A stretch of DNA of 64,000 bases from Deinococcus yavapaiensis KR-236 (GCF_003217515.1 NZ_QJSX01000014.1:81185-145184), one strand, 5' to 3'. Positions 1 to 9,531 are shown, counted from the stretch's first letter. The notes: generated from the sequence alone by a model not told the origin. Made by a program: numbers and translations.

Positions 1-50
1 CGACGAGCACTCGAAGCCGCCGAGGAAGAAGCTGCCGAACAACGAACGTC

Positions 51-950
51 TCATGCCACGGATCGGGCGGCGAAGCGCTTCGCCGGGGCGGCGAATTCGT
101 CTTGCGCGGCGACGAGTTGGATTTCGCGCGTGCCCGCCTCGTGCGTGAGTTCCAGCAAGCGGTAAAGGGCGGACACGGCGAGCTCGAGGCTGTCTCGCAC
201 GCTGCCCGTCTTGAGGTACTGCCCGAAGAACAGCGCGGCGATGGCGTCCCCGGTGCCGTTGCGCGGCGGATCGAGGGGCAGCAGCGGCGTCGAGACGAGC
301 CACGCGCCTTGACCGGACACGGCGAGCGTCTCGATGTGTCCTTCCGGAGCGTCGTCACGCAAGAGGCTCGTGACGAGAACGACGTTCGGGCCACCTTGCC
401 GAATGTGGGCGCGCAGGGTGTGCGCGGCGCTGAGGGCGTCTTCGAGCGTCTTCACGCTTCGGCCGGTGAGCAGTTCGAGCTCGAACTGGTTCGGCGTGAC
501 GATGTCCGCCTCGACGGTCGCGCGCTCTTTCATCACATCGGGCACTTCGGGGCGCACGAACACGCCGCGCCCCACGTCCCCCATGACGGGATCGCAGCAG
601 TACAGCGCCCGCGGATTGGCTTCGCGGACGCGGCGAACGGCGTCGAGGACGGCCGAGACGGTGTTCGCGTCGCCCATGTAACCGCTCAGGACGGCGTCGC
701 ACGTTCCCAAGACGCCCCGCTCGGCGATGCCGTCCACGAGGTCGCGCATGGCGTCGGGCGAAAACACCTGCCCTTTCCACTGGCCGTAGCCGGTGTGGTT
801 CGAGAATTGCACGGTGTGAATCGCCCAGACTTCGAATCCGAGGCGTTGCAGCGGAAAGACGGCGGCGGCGTTGCCGACGTGGCCGTAGCTCACCCAGGAC
901 TGGATCGAGAGGATGTTTCGCGGCAAGGTCGTGCTCACGAGGGGCATCAT
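51..950 (-). CDS. pdxY: Pyridoxal kinase PdxY
   Basis: Phosphorylates pyridoxal (vitamin B6) with ATP in the cytoplasm, as part of PLP salvage. The 299-residue protein opens with the family signature ILSIQSWVSYGHVGN, has the ribokinase-fold stretch CDPVMGD in the middle, and carries the anion hole and catalytic Asp in NGTGDAIAALF near residue 233. Length fits PdxY (about 287). Two adjacent ATG codons could start it (950 or 947). A TAGCGT box abuts the first ATG, too close to be a normal leaderless promoter, so the exact start is uncertain. It stands alone, divergent from the DUF305 gene. Function is confident. Confidence 0.92.
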   Translation of the reverse strand: MMPLVSTTLPRNILSIQSWVSYGHVGNAAAVFPLQRLGFEVWAIHTVQFSNHTGYGQWKGQVFSPDAMRDLVDGIAERGVLGTCDAVLSGYMGDANTVSAVLDAVRRVREANPRALYCCDPVMGDVGRGVFVRPEVPDVMKERATVEADIVTPNQFELELLTGRSVKTLEDALSAAHTLRAHIRQGGPNVVLVTSLLRDDAPEGHIETLAVSGQGAWLVSTPLLPLDPPRNGTGDAIAALFFGQYLKTGSVRDSLELAVSALYRLLELTHEAGTREIQLVAAQDEFAAPAKRFAARSVA

Positions 951-1002
951 ACGCTACGGGCGGCCTCGGGCGCGGCTCACCAAGGAAGCGTAGTCTGCGG
1001 TC

Positions 1003-1605
1003 ATGCGCCGCTTGCTGCTCTGCCTCGCCTTCTCCTCGCTCGCGTTCGCCCAGACGCACGACCACTCGCCGCCGCCCTCGGCGCCTTCCACGTCCGCGCC
1101 CGTGGCGAGTCACGATCACTCCGTGCTGGGAGGCGAGCTCATGGCGAGCTTGGAGCGGCTCGACGGTCGGACGTTCGACCGCGCCTTCCTGAGCCTGATG
1201 ATCGCGCATCACGAGGCGGCCAACGCCATGAGCGAGGACGTTTCGAAGAGCGCTCAAGACGCCAAGGTGCGGACGTGGGCGAACGAGGTGCTGCTCGCTC
1301 AGCGCGGCGAAGTGCGTGAGATGCGCGCCATGCTGGGCGACTTCGATCTCGGCGGTGTGGACGAGGCGCGTTACGCGGCGATGGCGGCCGACATGAAGCC
1401 GATGGTGGACGAGGTTCGAACGGCGCGGCAACTCGACGACGCGTGGGTGAGCGGCATGGCTCGCCATCACGCTCTCGGCATCGTGATGGCGACGGTCGCG
1501 CTCTCGAAGTCCGACAATACGCTGATTCAACTGCTGGCCCGCAACATCATCTTGCTGCAATCCAGGCAACTCGCCGAGTACCGGGCTTGGACGGCCGATT
1601 CCTGA
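1003..1605 (+). CDS. DUF305 family secreted protein
   Basis: A 200-residue exported protein. A Sec signal peptide ends near residue 16 (AFA), followed by a His/Pro/Ser-rich linker. The DUF305 fold has two related halves, with the His-rich helices LMIAHHEAANAM and MARHHALGIVM. DUF305 proteins are ferritin-like four-helix bundles of largely unknown function, often found near metal-handling genes; no such neighbour is seen here. TAGTCT at 991-996 lies 6 nt before the ATG, so the mRNA is probably leaderless. The His-rich segments suggest metal binding, which is inference. Confidence 0.85.
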   Translation: MRRLLLCLAFSSLAFAQTHDHSPPPSAPSTSAPVASHDHSVLGGELMASLERLDGRTFDRAFLSLMIAHHEAANAMSEDVSKSAQDAKVRTWANEVLLAQRGEVREMRAMLGDFDLGGVDEARYAAMAADMKPMVDEVRTARQLDDAWVSGMARHHALGIVMATVALSKSDNTLIQLLARNIILLQSRQLAEYRAWTADS

Positions 1606-1655
1606 GAACCGAGACGTCAGCTTGCCGTTAAGTGGGTTGGTATAGTAAAGAGATC

Positions 1656-1859
1656 GTGAACGACACGCTCATCTACGAACAGGACCAAGAGGTCCTTCAC
1701 GCCATCCAACTGCAAGGAAACGCCACCGTCGCCGCGCTCGCCGCCCACCTCGGCTTGCCGGTGCTCAGCGTTCGCGCCAGCGTCAACCGCCTGCTGGTTC
1801 GCGGCCACATTCGCGGTCACAAGATCAGCGACGTCCGCGTCGAGTACCACAGCGCTTGA
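1656..1859 (+). CDS. Small winged-helix-like DNA-binding protein
   Basis: A 67-residue protein that looks like a bare helix-turn-helix: TVAALAAHLGLPVLSVRASVNRLLVRGHI resembles a MarR/ArsR-type recognition unit (quoted here as overlapping helices, residues about 24-52). An upstream GTG at 1632 is possible, but TATAGT (1641-1646) sits 9 nt before the GTG at 1656 with an AAAGAG tract between, which favours the shorter form. No ligand or metal domain is present, so it may be a minimal repressor or a partner protein. Target unknown. A strong hairpin follows at 1867-1903. Confidence 0.6.
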   Translation: MNDTLIYEQDQEVLHAIQLQGNATVAALAAHLGLPVLSVRASVNRLLVRGHIRGHKISDVRVEYHSA

Positions 1860-1866
1860 GACAACG

Positions 1867-1903
1867 AAGAGGAGGAGACGCTCGGCGAGCGTCTCCTCCT
1901 CTT
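1867..1903. terminator. Bidirectional hairpin terminator
   Basis: A 16-bp perfect stem (1867-1882 with 1888-1903) and a 5-nt loop lies between the convergent small HTH gene and the acyl-ACP desaturase. There is no long T-tract, so efficiency on either strand is inferred from stem strength and position. Confidence 0.75.
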
Positions 1904-1916
1904 GAAGCGGGAAAGG

Positions 1917-2990
<1,074 letters not shown>

Positions 2991-3106
2991 AATGTCAGTC
3001 ACAGTCTTGCTATCGTACAAGACGAACGTCCGTCCTTTCGTGATTCGTGTAGGGAAAGTCCGTTCCAGAACACGAAGTGAAGGTCTCCCCCACACTAGCT
3101 TGAGGT

Positions 3107-3739
3107 GTGCGCCGCGTCCTCGTGCCCATCCTCGCCCTGCTCGCCGTCGGCCTCGCCTCGGCGAGCGAGTGCGACAATCCCTTCTCGCCCGTAGAAGCCT
3201 CGTGGCAGTGGACGTACCGTACGACGAGCGGCGACGCGTACACGGTCGTTCGCGTTCCGACGGGACCGAAAGGATTCAGCGAGACGTCCACCTCACCCAA
3301 CGCGCCGGGCACGCGCACGTACGCCTGCTCGGCAGGTGAGCAATCACCCAAGACGGCGAACATCGTCATTCCCGGCTTCGACGTCACCGTGCTCGCGGCC
3401 AGAGGCACCGCCATCGCCGCGCCCAGCAAGTGGGCCGTGGGCGAGTCATGGTCGTACACCATGGACTTGGAGGCGACGTTGCAAGGATTGCTGCCTCTCA
3501 AGGGCGCCGGGCAGATGACGGTCACGTTTCGCGTCGTGGCGCAGCAGAGAACCGAGGTCCCCGCCGGCACGTTCGAGGCCTTCAAGGTCGAGGTGACGCG
3601 CGACCTCTCGGGAAGAGCGGGTTTCATCCCGTTTCGCCGAATCGTGAAGCAAACGTCGTATTACGCGCCGGGCGTCGGCATGATCCGCGAAGAGACGGAG
3701 CGGGGCGTGGCGGAATTGTCGAAGCTGCACAAGAACTGA
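3107..3739 (+). CDS. Secreted protein of unknown function
   Basis: A 210-residue exported protein. A signal peptide (MRRVLVPILALLAVGLASA) is followed by a probably beta-rich domain. The C-terminal stretch SYYAPGVGMIREET resembles a pattern seen in DUF3108/TapB-like periplasmic or lipoprotein-type proteins, but I cannot assign the family firmly. TAGCTT (3096-3101) sits 5 nt before the GTG start, consistent with a leaderless transcript. It is divergent from the desaturase. No catalytic motif is seen. Confidence 0.7.
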   Translation: MRRVLVPILALLAVGLASASECDNPFSPVEASWQWTYRTTSGDAYTVVRVPTGPKGFSETSTSPNAPGTRTYACSAGEQSPKTANIVIPGFDVTVLAARGTAIAAPSKWAVGESWSYTMDLEATLQGLLPLKGAGQMTVTFRVVAQQRTEVPAGTFEAFKVEVTRDLSGRAGFIPFRRIVKQTSYYAPGVGMIREETERGVAELSKLHKN

Positions 3740-3800
3740 GCTTCAGGAAGCTTGAGGCTCGTCTCGTCCGATCGACCGTGAAGTCGGGCACCTTGAAGGT

Positions 3801-4064
3801 ATGACTCAAGGGCCTCACCTCGTCGATTGGCGCGAGTTTCCCAACGACCTCAGCGCTCCGCTCAAAGCCCTCACGCTCGCCGGATGCGACGTCGTCGTGG
3901 AGCGTCGCGTCGTGGAGACTTCGAACGCGCTCGACGATCACTACCGTCTGCGGGTCGTTCACGGAGGTCGGGAACTCGTGAACGCCGAGTCGAGCGACGT
4001 CATGGGCTTGACGAAGTACGCGGACGAAGCGTACCGCGCGCTCTCGAACCACCTCGAACGCTGA
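3801..4064 (+). CDS. Hypothetical 87-residue protein
   Basis: A small, probably soluble protein in the same direction as the secreted protein upstream (61-nt gap). It has no signal peptide, membrane segment or recognisable motif. Mixed alpha/beta content and GC-rich third positions like its neighbours support a real gene. A weak GAAGG lies right before the ATG, too close for a standard ribosome site. Function unknown. Confidence 0.55.
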   Translation: MTQGPHLVDWREFPNDLSAPLKALTLAGCDVVVERRVVETSNALDDHYRLRVVHGGRELVNAESSDVMGLTKYADEAYRALSNHLER

Positions 4065-4152
4065 TCGACAACGAGCAAGGCTTCCTGAAGCCGACTCCAA
4101 CGCTCCCCATGAACGCACCGCCTATAAGTGGAGTGCGAAGGAGGAACCCCAC

Positions 4153-4353
4153 ATGAAATTATCGACCATCTTGTACGCTTTGGGCTTCGTATCGATCGCC
4201 ATTTCCGCCGCCAACTTCCTGACGGGCAAAGGCAAGACGGGCGCCGAGGGCGAGCGCAACGCCTTGTTCATCGGCGAGTGGCCGCCGACGTTCTTCATCT
4301 TGGCGAAGGCCGCCGAGGACCGCGAGCGTCTCGCGCAAGGCCAATCGCAGTAA
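4153..4353 (+). CDS. Small membrane protein, 66 residues
   Basis: Residues 5-23 form one hydrophobic helix (STILYALGFVSIAISAANF), followed by a charged tail. A textbook ribosome site AAGGAGGA (4138-4145) precedes the ATG at 8 nt. A -10-like TATAAG lies at 4123-4128, so this gene, unlike most here, has a conventional short leader. A strong hairpin terminator follows at 4376-4411. Function unknown. Confidence 0.7.
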   Translation: MKLSTILYALGFVSIAISAANFLTGKGKTGAEGERNALFIGEWPPTFFILAKAAEDRERLAQGQSQ

Positions 4354-4375
4354 CGCGACTGCCGAGGAAGCAAAG

Positions 4376-4411
4376 GGAACAGGGCCGAAGTGCGTACTTC
4401 GGCCCTGTTCC
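4376..4411. terminator. Bidirectional hairpin terminator
   Basis: A 16-bp stem with GCGT loop (4376-4391 and 4396-4411) separates the small membrane-protein gene from the convergent alpha/beta hydrolase. Its position suggests it serves both strands. Confidence 0.8.
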
Positions 4412-4435
4412 TCGTTCAAGGCACGATGATCGTTC

Positions 4436-5179
4436 TCAAGCGAACGAGGCCGCCAGCCAATCGCTCGCTTCCTCGGTCATCGCGTTCGGCAACGAGTGCC
4501 CTCCCTCGTACCAGCGCAGTTCCTTGGGTTCGTTCGCCGCGTCGAACAAACGCTGCGCCTGATCCGCGCGAATCACGGGATCGAAGCGGCCGTTCACCAT
4601 CAAGAGGGGCCGACCGTGGAGCTTGCGCACGTCTCGCAGCGGATCGACGAACGACCGCACGAGAGGCGCGAACGGCAGTTCGGCGGGCAAGTCGCCGCCG
4701 GCGGCGAGAAGAACGCGTGACAAGCGCGGCTCTTTGGCGGCGAGCGTCACGCTCAGAAACGACCCGAGCGAATAGCCGACGATGGCGATTTTCGTGGCGT
4801 CGACGCGTTCGTGCGCGCCGAGAAAGTCCACGGCGACGGCGGCCTCGTCGAGCGCGAGACGCCACAAGCGCACGAACTCCAGCGGGTTTCCCAGAGACTG
4901 CAGTTCCAAGGGATTGCCGCGCGATCCGTGCATCGGCAAGTCCAGCGCGAGCGACGCGACGCGGCGCCGAAGAAGCGCCATCCCGGCCGAGTTCGTCATG
5001 ACGTCGGCTCGGGACGTGACGCCGTGCAGCAGCAAGGCGGCCGGCACGCGCTCGGCGCCGTCGGGAAGCAGCAGCAAGCCCGGCACCGTGAGGTCCGGCG
5101 TCTGCAACTCGAGTTGCAAGCGCGTGCCGCCGGGAACGCGCTGCTTGTCGTACACGGTCTGCCACCACGAGGAACGCAC
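4436..5179 (-). CDS. Alpha/beta hydrolase
   Basis: A 247-residue serine hydrolase of the dienelactone-hydrolase/acyl-peptidase-like group. The nucleophile elbow is GYSLGS, the acid lies in NGRFDPVI, and the base is His in EGGHSLP. Substrate unknown; ester or peptide cleavage is likely. The frame is open much further upstream, but a terminator hairpin lies at 5252-5273. TACCCT (5186-5191) is placed 6 nt before the GTG at 5179, so I start it there. It follows the AsnC-like gene on the same strand but is separately transcribed. Confidence 0.82.
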   Translation of the reverse strand: MRSSWWQTVYDKQRVPGGTRLQLELQTPDLTVPGLLLLPDGAERVPAALLLHGVTSRADVMTNSAGMALLRRRVASLALDLPMHGSRGNPLELQSLGNPLEFVRLWRLALDEAAVAVDFLGAHERVDATKIAIVGYSLGSFLSVTLAAKEPRLSRVLLAAGGDLPAELPFAPLVRSFVDPLRDVRKLHGRPLLMVNGRFDPVIRADQAQRLFDAANEPKELRWYEGGHSLPNAMTEEASDWLAASFA

Positions 5180-5251
5180 GCCGCCAGGGTACGCGAAGGA
5201 GCGCGCGGCATCGTGATTCTCGAGGCAAAGCCAACGAACGCCAAGCAAAAG

Positions 5252-5273
5252 AAAAAGCGGCGTTTCCGCCGCT
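5252..5273 (-). terminator. Rho-independent terminator of the AsnC-like gene (repeat copy A)
   Basis: Read on the minus strand: a 7-bp stem AGCGGCG/CGCCGCT, a GAAA tetraloop and a T-rich tail. A 34-nt block around it is identical to one at 25461-25494, downstream of another Lrp-family gene. Confidence 0.88.
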
Positions 5274-5330
5274 GATAAAATCAAGATACCTCGAGATTCT
5301 TTATTCGTCAAGGTATGCAGGCCGACTTCG

Positions 5331-5615
5331 TCACTCTTCGACGATGCCGACGCCGAACCCTTGATCGAGAAGGTCTTGCGAGTACGTGCGAAAGGCGAGC
5401 ATTGTCTTCGTGCGCGTGATGCCTTCGATGCGGCGCAGTTGCCCGGTGACGACGTCGTCGAGGTCGTCGTAGCTTGGAAGGCGCAGCACGGCGACGATGT
5501 CCCAATCGCCCGTGACGCTGTACACCTCTTTGACGTGCGTGGCGTTGGCAAGTTCCTGCGCGGTTTCCGGGATGCGGGAACGTTCGGCGTTCACGAGGAC
5601 GATAGCGGTGACCAT
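5331..5615 (-). CDS. Stand-alone Lrp/AsnC ligand-binding (RAM) domain protein
   Basis: 94 residues covering only the C-terminal RAM domain of Lrp/AsnC regulators, with no helix-turn-helix. The pattern VKEVYSVTGDWDIVAVL and the closing R.LTRTKTMLAFRTY-like strand are typical. Such single-domain proteins bind amino acids or other small ligands and assemble into decamer-like rings, and may pair with full-length Lrp proteins. TAAGAT (5622-5627) lies 6 nt before the ATG, giving a leaderless mRNA. Ligand unknown. Confidence 0.87.
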   Translation of the reverse strand: MVTAIVLVNAERSRIPETAQELANATHVKEVYSVTGDWDIVAVLRLPSYDDLDDVVTGQLRRIEGITRTKTMLAFRTYSQDLLDQGFGVGIVEE

Positions 5616-5632
5616 GCAGGTATCTTAGGCGT

Positions 5633-5830
5633 TCAGTACCACGTGCGCTTGAAGGCGCCGCCCAAGCCGCGCCGTTTCAGCAGGCGTTCGACGCGCCGCA
5701 AGGCGATGGAGTACAAGCGTCCCTTGAGGCCGCGTTTTCTTTTGCCGTGACCCGCCTTGCGGCGCAAGACTTCGTACAGGGCGATGAGGGCGGCGTTCTG
5801 CAGCACTTTCTTGTCGACGTTGCGGTTCAT
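5633..5830 (-). CDS. Small highly basic protein, 65 residues
   Basis: A very Lys/Arg-rich protein (GHGKRKRGLKGRLYSIALRR) with no membrane segment, so nucleic-acid or ribosome binding is possible but unproven. It lies 17 nt upstream of the AsnC-like gene on the same strand, yet that gene has its own -10 box in the gap. No clear ribosome site; TATGCA five nt before the ATG is only a poor leaderless box. Family not recognised. Confidence 0.6.
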   Translation of the reverse strand: MNRNVDKKVLQNAALIALYEVLRRKAGHGKRKRGLKGRLYSIALRRVERLLKRRGLGGAFKRTWY

Positions 5831-5922
5831 ACCACTGCATACGCGTGGAACGCACGTGGAGTTCCGCCGTACAGGCCGCGCTTTTTGCTAGGCTGTGGAG
5901 GCATTTTCAAGGAGGTTTTCCC

Positions 5923-7101
5923 ATGACGGTTTCCACCCGTGATCCTATTGCCGAGGTCGTGCCCGCCGTCGTCTCGTGGCGTCGCCACTTGCACCAGCAT
6001 CCCGAGTTGTCCTTTCACGAGCACGAAACGGCCGCGTACGTGGAAAACGTGCTGCGATCGTTTTCCGGCCTGGAAATCTCGCGTCCCACTCAAACGAGCG
6101 TCCTGGCGGTCCTCAAGGGTGAGGCGGGGCCGGGCAAGACGGTGTTGTTGCGCGCGGACATGGACGCGTTGCCCATTCAGGAGGAAAACGACTTCGAGTT
6201 CACGTCGAGCAAACCCGGCGTGATGCACGCCTGCGGACACGACGGACACACGGCGATGCTGCTCGGCGCGGTGAAGGTGTTGTCGGAGATGCGCTCGGAG
6301 CTCAGCGGCGAAATTCGCTTCATCTTCCAGCACGCCGAAGAGCTCTTTCCGGGCGGCGCGCAGGAAGTGGTGGACGCGGGCGTGATGAACGGCGTGGACC
6401 TCGCCGTGGGCGCCCACTTGATTTCCCTCGTGCCGACGGGCCTCATCGCCGTGAAGGCGGGCGCGCTCATGGCGGCGCCCGACACCTTCGACATCAAGGT
6501 GCGCGGACGCGGCGGGCACGCGGCGAGTCCGCACGAAACGGTCGACCCGATCCTGATCGCGGCGCACGTCGTGACGAATCTGCAAAGCATCGTGTCGCGG
6601 CAACTCAATCCCATCGAGCCGCTCGTGGTGAGCGTCACGCAGTTCCACGCGGGCACGGCGGACAACGTCATTCCGGAGACCGTGCAGATCGGAGGCACGG
6701 TGCGGTCGTTCGATCCGGCGCTGCGCGAGCAGGTTCCGGGCTGGATGGAGCGCATCGTGAAGGGCCTGACGGAAGCGCACGGCGCGTCGTACGAGTTCGC
6801 GTATCAACAAGGTTACCGCGCGGTCATCAACGACGCGGAGGTGACGGCGCGTCTGCAAGACGTCGTGCGCGACACGCTGGGCGCCGAGCGGCTCTTGGAG
6901 GCGAAACCCACGATGGGCGGCGAGGACTTCAGCGCCTACATGACGAAGGCGCCGGGAGCGTTCTTCTTCATCGGGGCGGGCAACGCCGAGGCGGGCATCA
7001 CGGCGCCGCATCATCACCCGAAGTTCACGGTCGACGAGGCGTCGTTCGAGGCGGGCGTGCGAGTGCTGGTGGAGACGGGGCGTCGCTTCTCCGGCGCTTG
7101 A
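5923..7101 (+). CDS. M20D amidohydrolase (hippurate/N-acyl amino acid hydrolase type)
   Basis: A 392-residue zinc or manganese peptidase-family enzyme that removes acyl groups from N-acyl amino acids (hippurate, IAA-amino acid or N-acetyl-diaminopimelate type). Metal and catalytic motifs are clear: RRHLHQHPELSFHE, RADMDALPI, MHACGHDGHTAM, QHAEE, MGGEDFSAYM and HHHPKF. The start at 5923 is set by AAGGAGG (5909-5915). TAGGCT at 5889-5894 is a plausible -10 box. A hairpin at 7142-7169 ends the unit. The precise substrate is undetermined. Confidence 0.9.
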   Translation: MTVSTRDPIAEVVPAVVSWRRHLHQHPELSFHEHETAAYVENVLRSFSGLEISRPTQTSVLAVLKGEAGPGKTVLLRADMDALPIQEENDFEFTSSKPGVMHACGHDGHTAMLLGAVKVLSEMRSELSGEIRFIFQHAEELFPGGAQEVVDAGVMNGVDLAVGAHLISLVPTGLIAVKAGALMAAPDTFDIKVRGRGGHAASPHETVDPILIAAHVVTNLQSIVSRQLNPIEPLVVSVTQFHAGTADNVIPETVQIGGTVRSFDPALREQVPGWMERIVKGLTEAHGASYEFAYQQGYRAVINDAEVTARLQDVVRDTLGAERLLEAKPTMGGEDFSAYMTKAPGAFFFIGAGNAEAGITAPHHHPKFTVDEASFEAGVRVLVETGRRFSGA

Positions 7102-7141
7102 GCGAGACAACTTGAGCTTCGTTGCACGAAGCTCTCAGAAG

Positions 7142-7169
7142 GAGGCCACTGAAACGATTAGGTGGCCTC
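7142..7169 (+). terminator. Hairpin terminator after the amidohydrolase
   Basis: Stem GAGGCCAC/GTGGCCTC (7142-7149, 7162-7169) with a 12-nt loop and a T/C-rich tail. Confidence 0.7.
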
Positions 7170-7197
7170 TTCGCTTTCATCTACGTATGACGATCTC

Positions 7198-7226
7198 TTG
7201 ACAAGCGTCGAGGGCGGGCGTGTAAT
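7198..7226 (+). promoter_or_regulatory. Sigma-70 promoter of the lacI-sugar ABC operon
   Basis: TTGACA (7198-7203), a 17-nt spacer, then TGTAAT (7221-7226). Transcription should begin near 7233, inside operator 1. Confidence 0.85.
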
Positions 7227-7229
7227 GCC

Positions 7230-7243
7230 TGTAACCGATTACA
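7230..7243. promoter_or_regulatory. LacI-family operator 1
   Basis: TGTAACCGATTACA, a near-perfect palindrome with the central CG typical of LacI/GalR operators. It covers the predicted start site, so binding should repress. Confidence 0.85.
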
Positions 7244-7283
7244 AGAAGTGCTCACCGCTGCTCAGGGGTGCGCTCCGCTTCGC

Positions 7284-7297
7284 TGTAACCGGTTACA
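7284..7297. promoter_or_regulatory. LacI-family operator 2
   Basis: TGTAACCGGTTACA, a perfect 14-bp palindrome. It is centred 54 bp (about five helical turns) from operator 1 and lies just before the lacI ribosome site. The phasing suits cooperative binding or a loop. Confidence 0.85.
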
Positions 7298-7309
7298 GCC
7301 AGGAGGTTC

Positions 7310-8299
7310 ATGAAGCCGACCATCGAGGACATCGCCAAAGCGTCCGGCGTCTCCAAAGGAACCGTCAGCCGTGTGCTCAACGGCCACCGATCCGTCGCGC
7401 CCGCGACGCGTGAACGCGTCCTAGGCATCATGAGCCACTTCGGCTACCAACCCGACCCGATCGCTCGTCACCTCTCGTGGCGAACCGGGCGCGCCCTCGG
7501 CTTGTCGCTCATGCCGGGCGATTCGCTGCTCTCGCCGTACCACGTCCTCTTTCGCCGCGCGCTCGAGCGCGAAACGGCCTCGCTCGGCTTCGCCCTGCAA
7601 GACCTCACGGGATCGCTGGCCGCCTTGTCGCACTTGCCGAGCGCCCTGCTCGTCATGAACGTCAGCGACGACGACGAGCGCCTCGTGTTCCTACGCCGCC
7701 GCGAAGTGCCCGCCGTCGTCGTCGGTCACCACCCCGAGTGGGCGTGGGTCGCGCCGGACGACAAGGGCGGCGCCGAACTCGCCGCGCGGCACCTCGTGGC
7801 CCTCGGACACCGCGACCTGATCTTCATCGGAGACGGTCCGAGTCAAGTCGCGCAAGATCGGCGGCTCGGCTTCGTCGAAACGGCGAACGCGCTCGGCGCC
7901 CACGTGAGCTGCGTTCCCGCCGACTTCTCCGCCCTGGGCGGTTACCGAGCGGCGCGGCGCGCTTGGGAAGGCGGGCTGCGCGGCACGGGCGTCTTCGTCG
8001 GATGCGACGAGGCGGCCGTCGGCGTGATCGCGGCCCTCGTCGACCTCGGCTTGCGCGTGCCTTCCGACGTCTCGGTGATCGGCTTCGACGGTCTGCCCGA
8101 ACTGCCGTCGACGGGCGCGTTCCTCGGGCTCCAGCTCAGCACGGTCGCGCAAGACATCGAACGCATCGCCACGACCGCCTTGGAGCTCGTCCTCGCCGCG
8201 CTCGACCGCCCTGTCGAGGAGCGAATCGCCCGCGGCGTCCACGTCCCCGTGCAACTCGTCGTCGGAAACACGACGGCACCTCTAGGAGGAACGGTATGA
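7310..8299 (+). CDS. LacI-family sugar-responsive repressor
   Basis: A 329-residue regulator. The N-terminal LacI helix-turn-helix (TIEDIAKASGVSKGTVSRVL, residues 4-23) and hinge helix are followed by a periplasmic-binding-like sugar sensor (VSVIGFDGLPEL near residue 265). AGGAGG (7301-7306) sets the start at 7310. Two palindromic operators lie upstream, one over its own start site, so it very likely represses itself and the transport operon. Its stop overlaps the binding-protein ATG by 4 nt (ATGA). The inducer is probably the transported sugar or a derivative; which sugar is unknown. Confidence 0.93.
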   Translation: MKPTIEDIAKASGVSKGTVSRVLNGHRSVAPATRERVLGIMSHFGYQPDPIARHLSWRTGRALGLSLMPGDSLLSPYHVLFRRALERETASLGFALQDLTGSLAALSHLPSALLVMNVSDDDERLVFLRRREVPAVVVGHHPEWAWVAPDDKGGAELAARHLVALGHRDLIFIGDGPSQVAQDRRLGFVETANALGAHVSCVPADFSALGGYRAARRAWEGGLRGTGVFVGCDEAAVGVIAALVDLGLRVPSDVSVIGFDGLPELPSTGAFLGLQLSTVAQDIERIATTALELVLAALDRPVEERIARGVHVPVQLVVGNTTAPLGGTV

Positions 8300-9531
8300 A
8301 AAAGATTGTGCTTCTCGGTTTGGCTCTTTCCACCCTCGTCGGCGTGGCGTCCGCGCAGAACGTCACCATCAAGATCAACGGCTACGGCGGCACCGACCCC
8401 GCCGTCGTCGGCGACCTCATCAACCGCTTCGTGAAGCCCGCCGTCGCCAAGGACAACATCACCGTCGTGTACGAGCCGCTGCAAGGCGACTACAACCAAT
8501 CGCTGACGAACTTGCTGTCGGCCGGCAACGCGGGTGACGTGTTCTACCTTCCGGGAGAAACGGTTCAAGCCTTCGCCGCGACGAACCGCCTGCTGCCCCT
8601 CAACGGCCTCGTCTCGTCCACGCCTTTCCTGGCGGCCTTGAATCGCACGTTCACGGTGAACGGCAAGCTGTACGCCATCGCCAAAGACACCAACTCCCTC
8701 GCGATCGTCTACAACAAGGACATCTTCGACGAGGCCAAGGTCGCGTACCCCAACGCGAACGACACGTGGACGACCTTCGCCGACAAGCTTCGCAAAGTTC
8801 GCCAAGCGCTCGGCAACGACTACTATGGCATCTGCTTCCCGGCAGACTACGCCCGCATGGGCGCGTTTGCCTTCGCAGCGGGCTGGCGTCCCTTCGACAG
8901 CCAAGGCCGCACGAACGTCAACACCGCGTCGTTCCGCCGCGCCTTCGACTTCTACACCGGCCTCGTGAAGGACAAGACGGCCATCCAACCCAGCGACCTC
9001 TCCGAAGGTTGGAGCGGCGGCTGCTTCGCGAAGGGCAAGGTCGCGGCGGCCATCGAAGGCAACTGGATCGTCAACTTCTTGCGTGACAGCGCGCCGAACC
9101 TCAAGTACGGCACGGCGCCCTTGCCCAAGGACCCCACGACGAACCGCCGCGGCAACTTCTTGTACACCGTCGGCTGGGCCATCAACGCCAACACCAAGAA
9201 CAAGGACGCGGCCGTGAAGGTGTTGCAAGCCCTCACGAGCGTGCAAGCGCAAACGTACATCCTCGAGCAGGGCCTCGCGCTGCCGTCGCGCAGCGCCCTG
9301 CAACGCAACGCCTTCTTCACCAAGAACACGCCCGAGTCGCAGGCCGCGAACATCATCTTCCGCGGCTCCTCGGACGGCAACGTGCAAACGTACTCGGCGG
9401 GCCGCTACACCCTCAACGACTTCCAACGCCCCATCAACGAGGCCCTCACCTCCGTCATGACCGGCCAGGCGACGACCGCGCAAGCGCTGCAACGCCTTCA
9501 AACGGCGCTCAACACGCTGCAACGCCGCTGA
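8296..9531 (+). CDS. Sugar ABC transporter substrate-binding protein
   Basis: A 411-residue MalE-type extracellular binding protein. The signal peptide is cut near VASA-QN. Typical features include GDVFYLPGE (ligand lobe), AIAKDTNSLAIVYNKDIF and the W/Y-rich cleft (WSGGCFAKGKVAAAIEGNW). AGGAGG (8284-8289) precedes the ATG. It delivers sugar to the two permeases downstream. No ATPase is encoded here, so a shared MalK/MsmX-type ATPase elsewhere is expected. A hairpin separates it from the permease genes and may boost its relative expression. Confidence 0.92.
   Translation: MKKIVLLGLALSTLVGVASAQNVTIKINGYGGTDPAVVGDLINRFVKPAVAKDNITVVYEPLQGDYNQSLTNLLSAGNAGDVFYLPGETVQAFAATNRLLPLNGLVSSTPFLAALNRTFTVNGKLYAIAKDTNSLAIVYNKDIFDEAKVAYPNANDTWTTFADKLRKVRQALGNDYYGICFPADYARMGAFAFAAGWRPFDSQGRTNVNTASFRRAFDFYTGLVKDKTAIQPSDLSEGWSGGCFAKGKVAAAIEGNWIVNFLRDSAPNLKYGTAPLPKDPTTNRRGNFLYTVGWAINANTKNKDAAVKVLQALTSVQAQTYILEQGLALPSRSALQRNAFFTKNTPESQAANIIFRGSSDGNVQTYSAGRYTLNDFQRPINEALTSVMTGQATTAQALQRLQTALNTLQRR

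Noticed and set aside
4436..5551. Longer form of the alpha/beta hydrolase reaching into the AsnC gene
   Set aside because: The extension would be read through a Rho-independent terminator, and a leaderless box sits 6 nt before GTG 5179.
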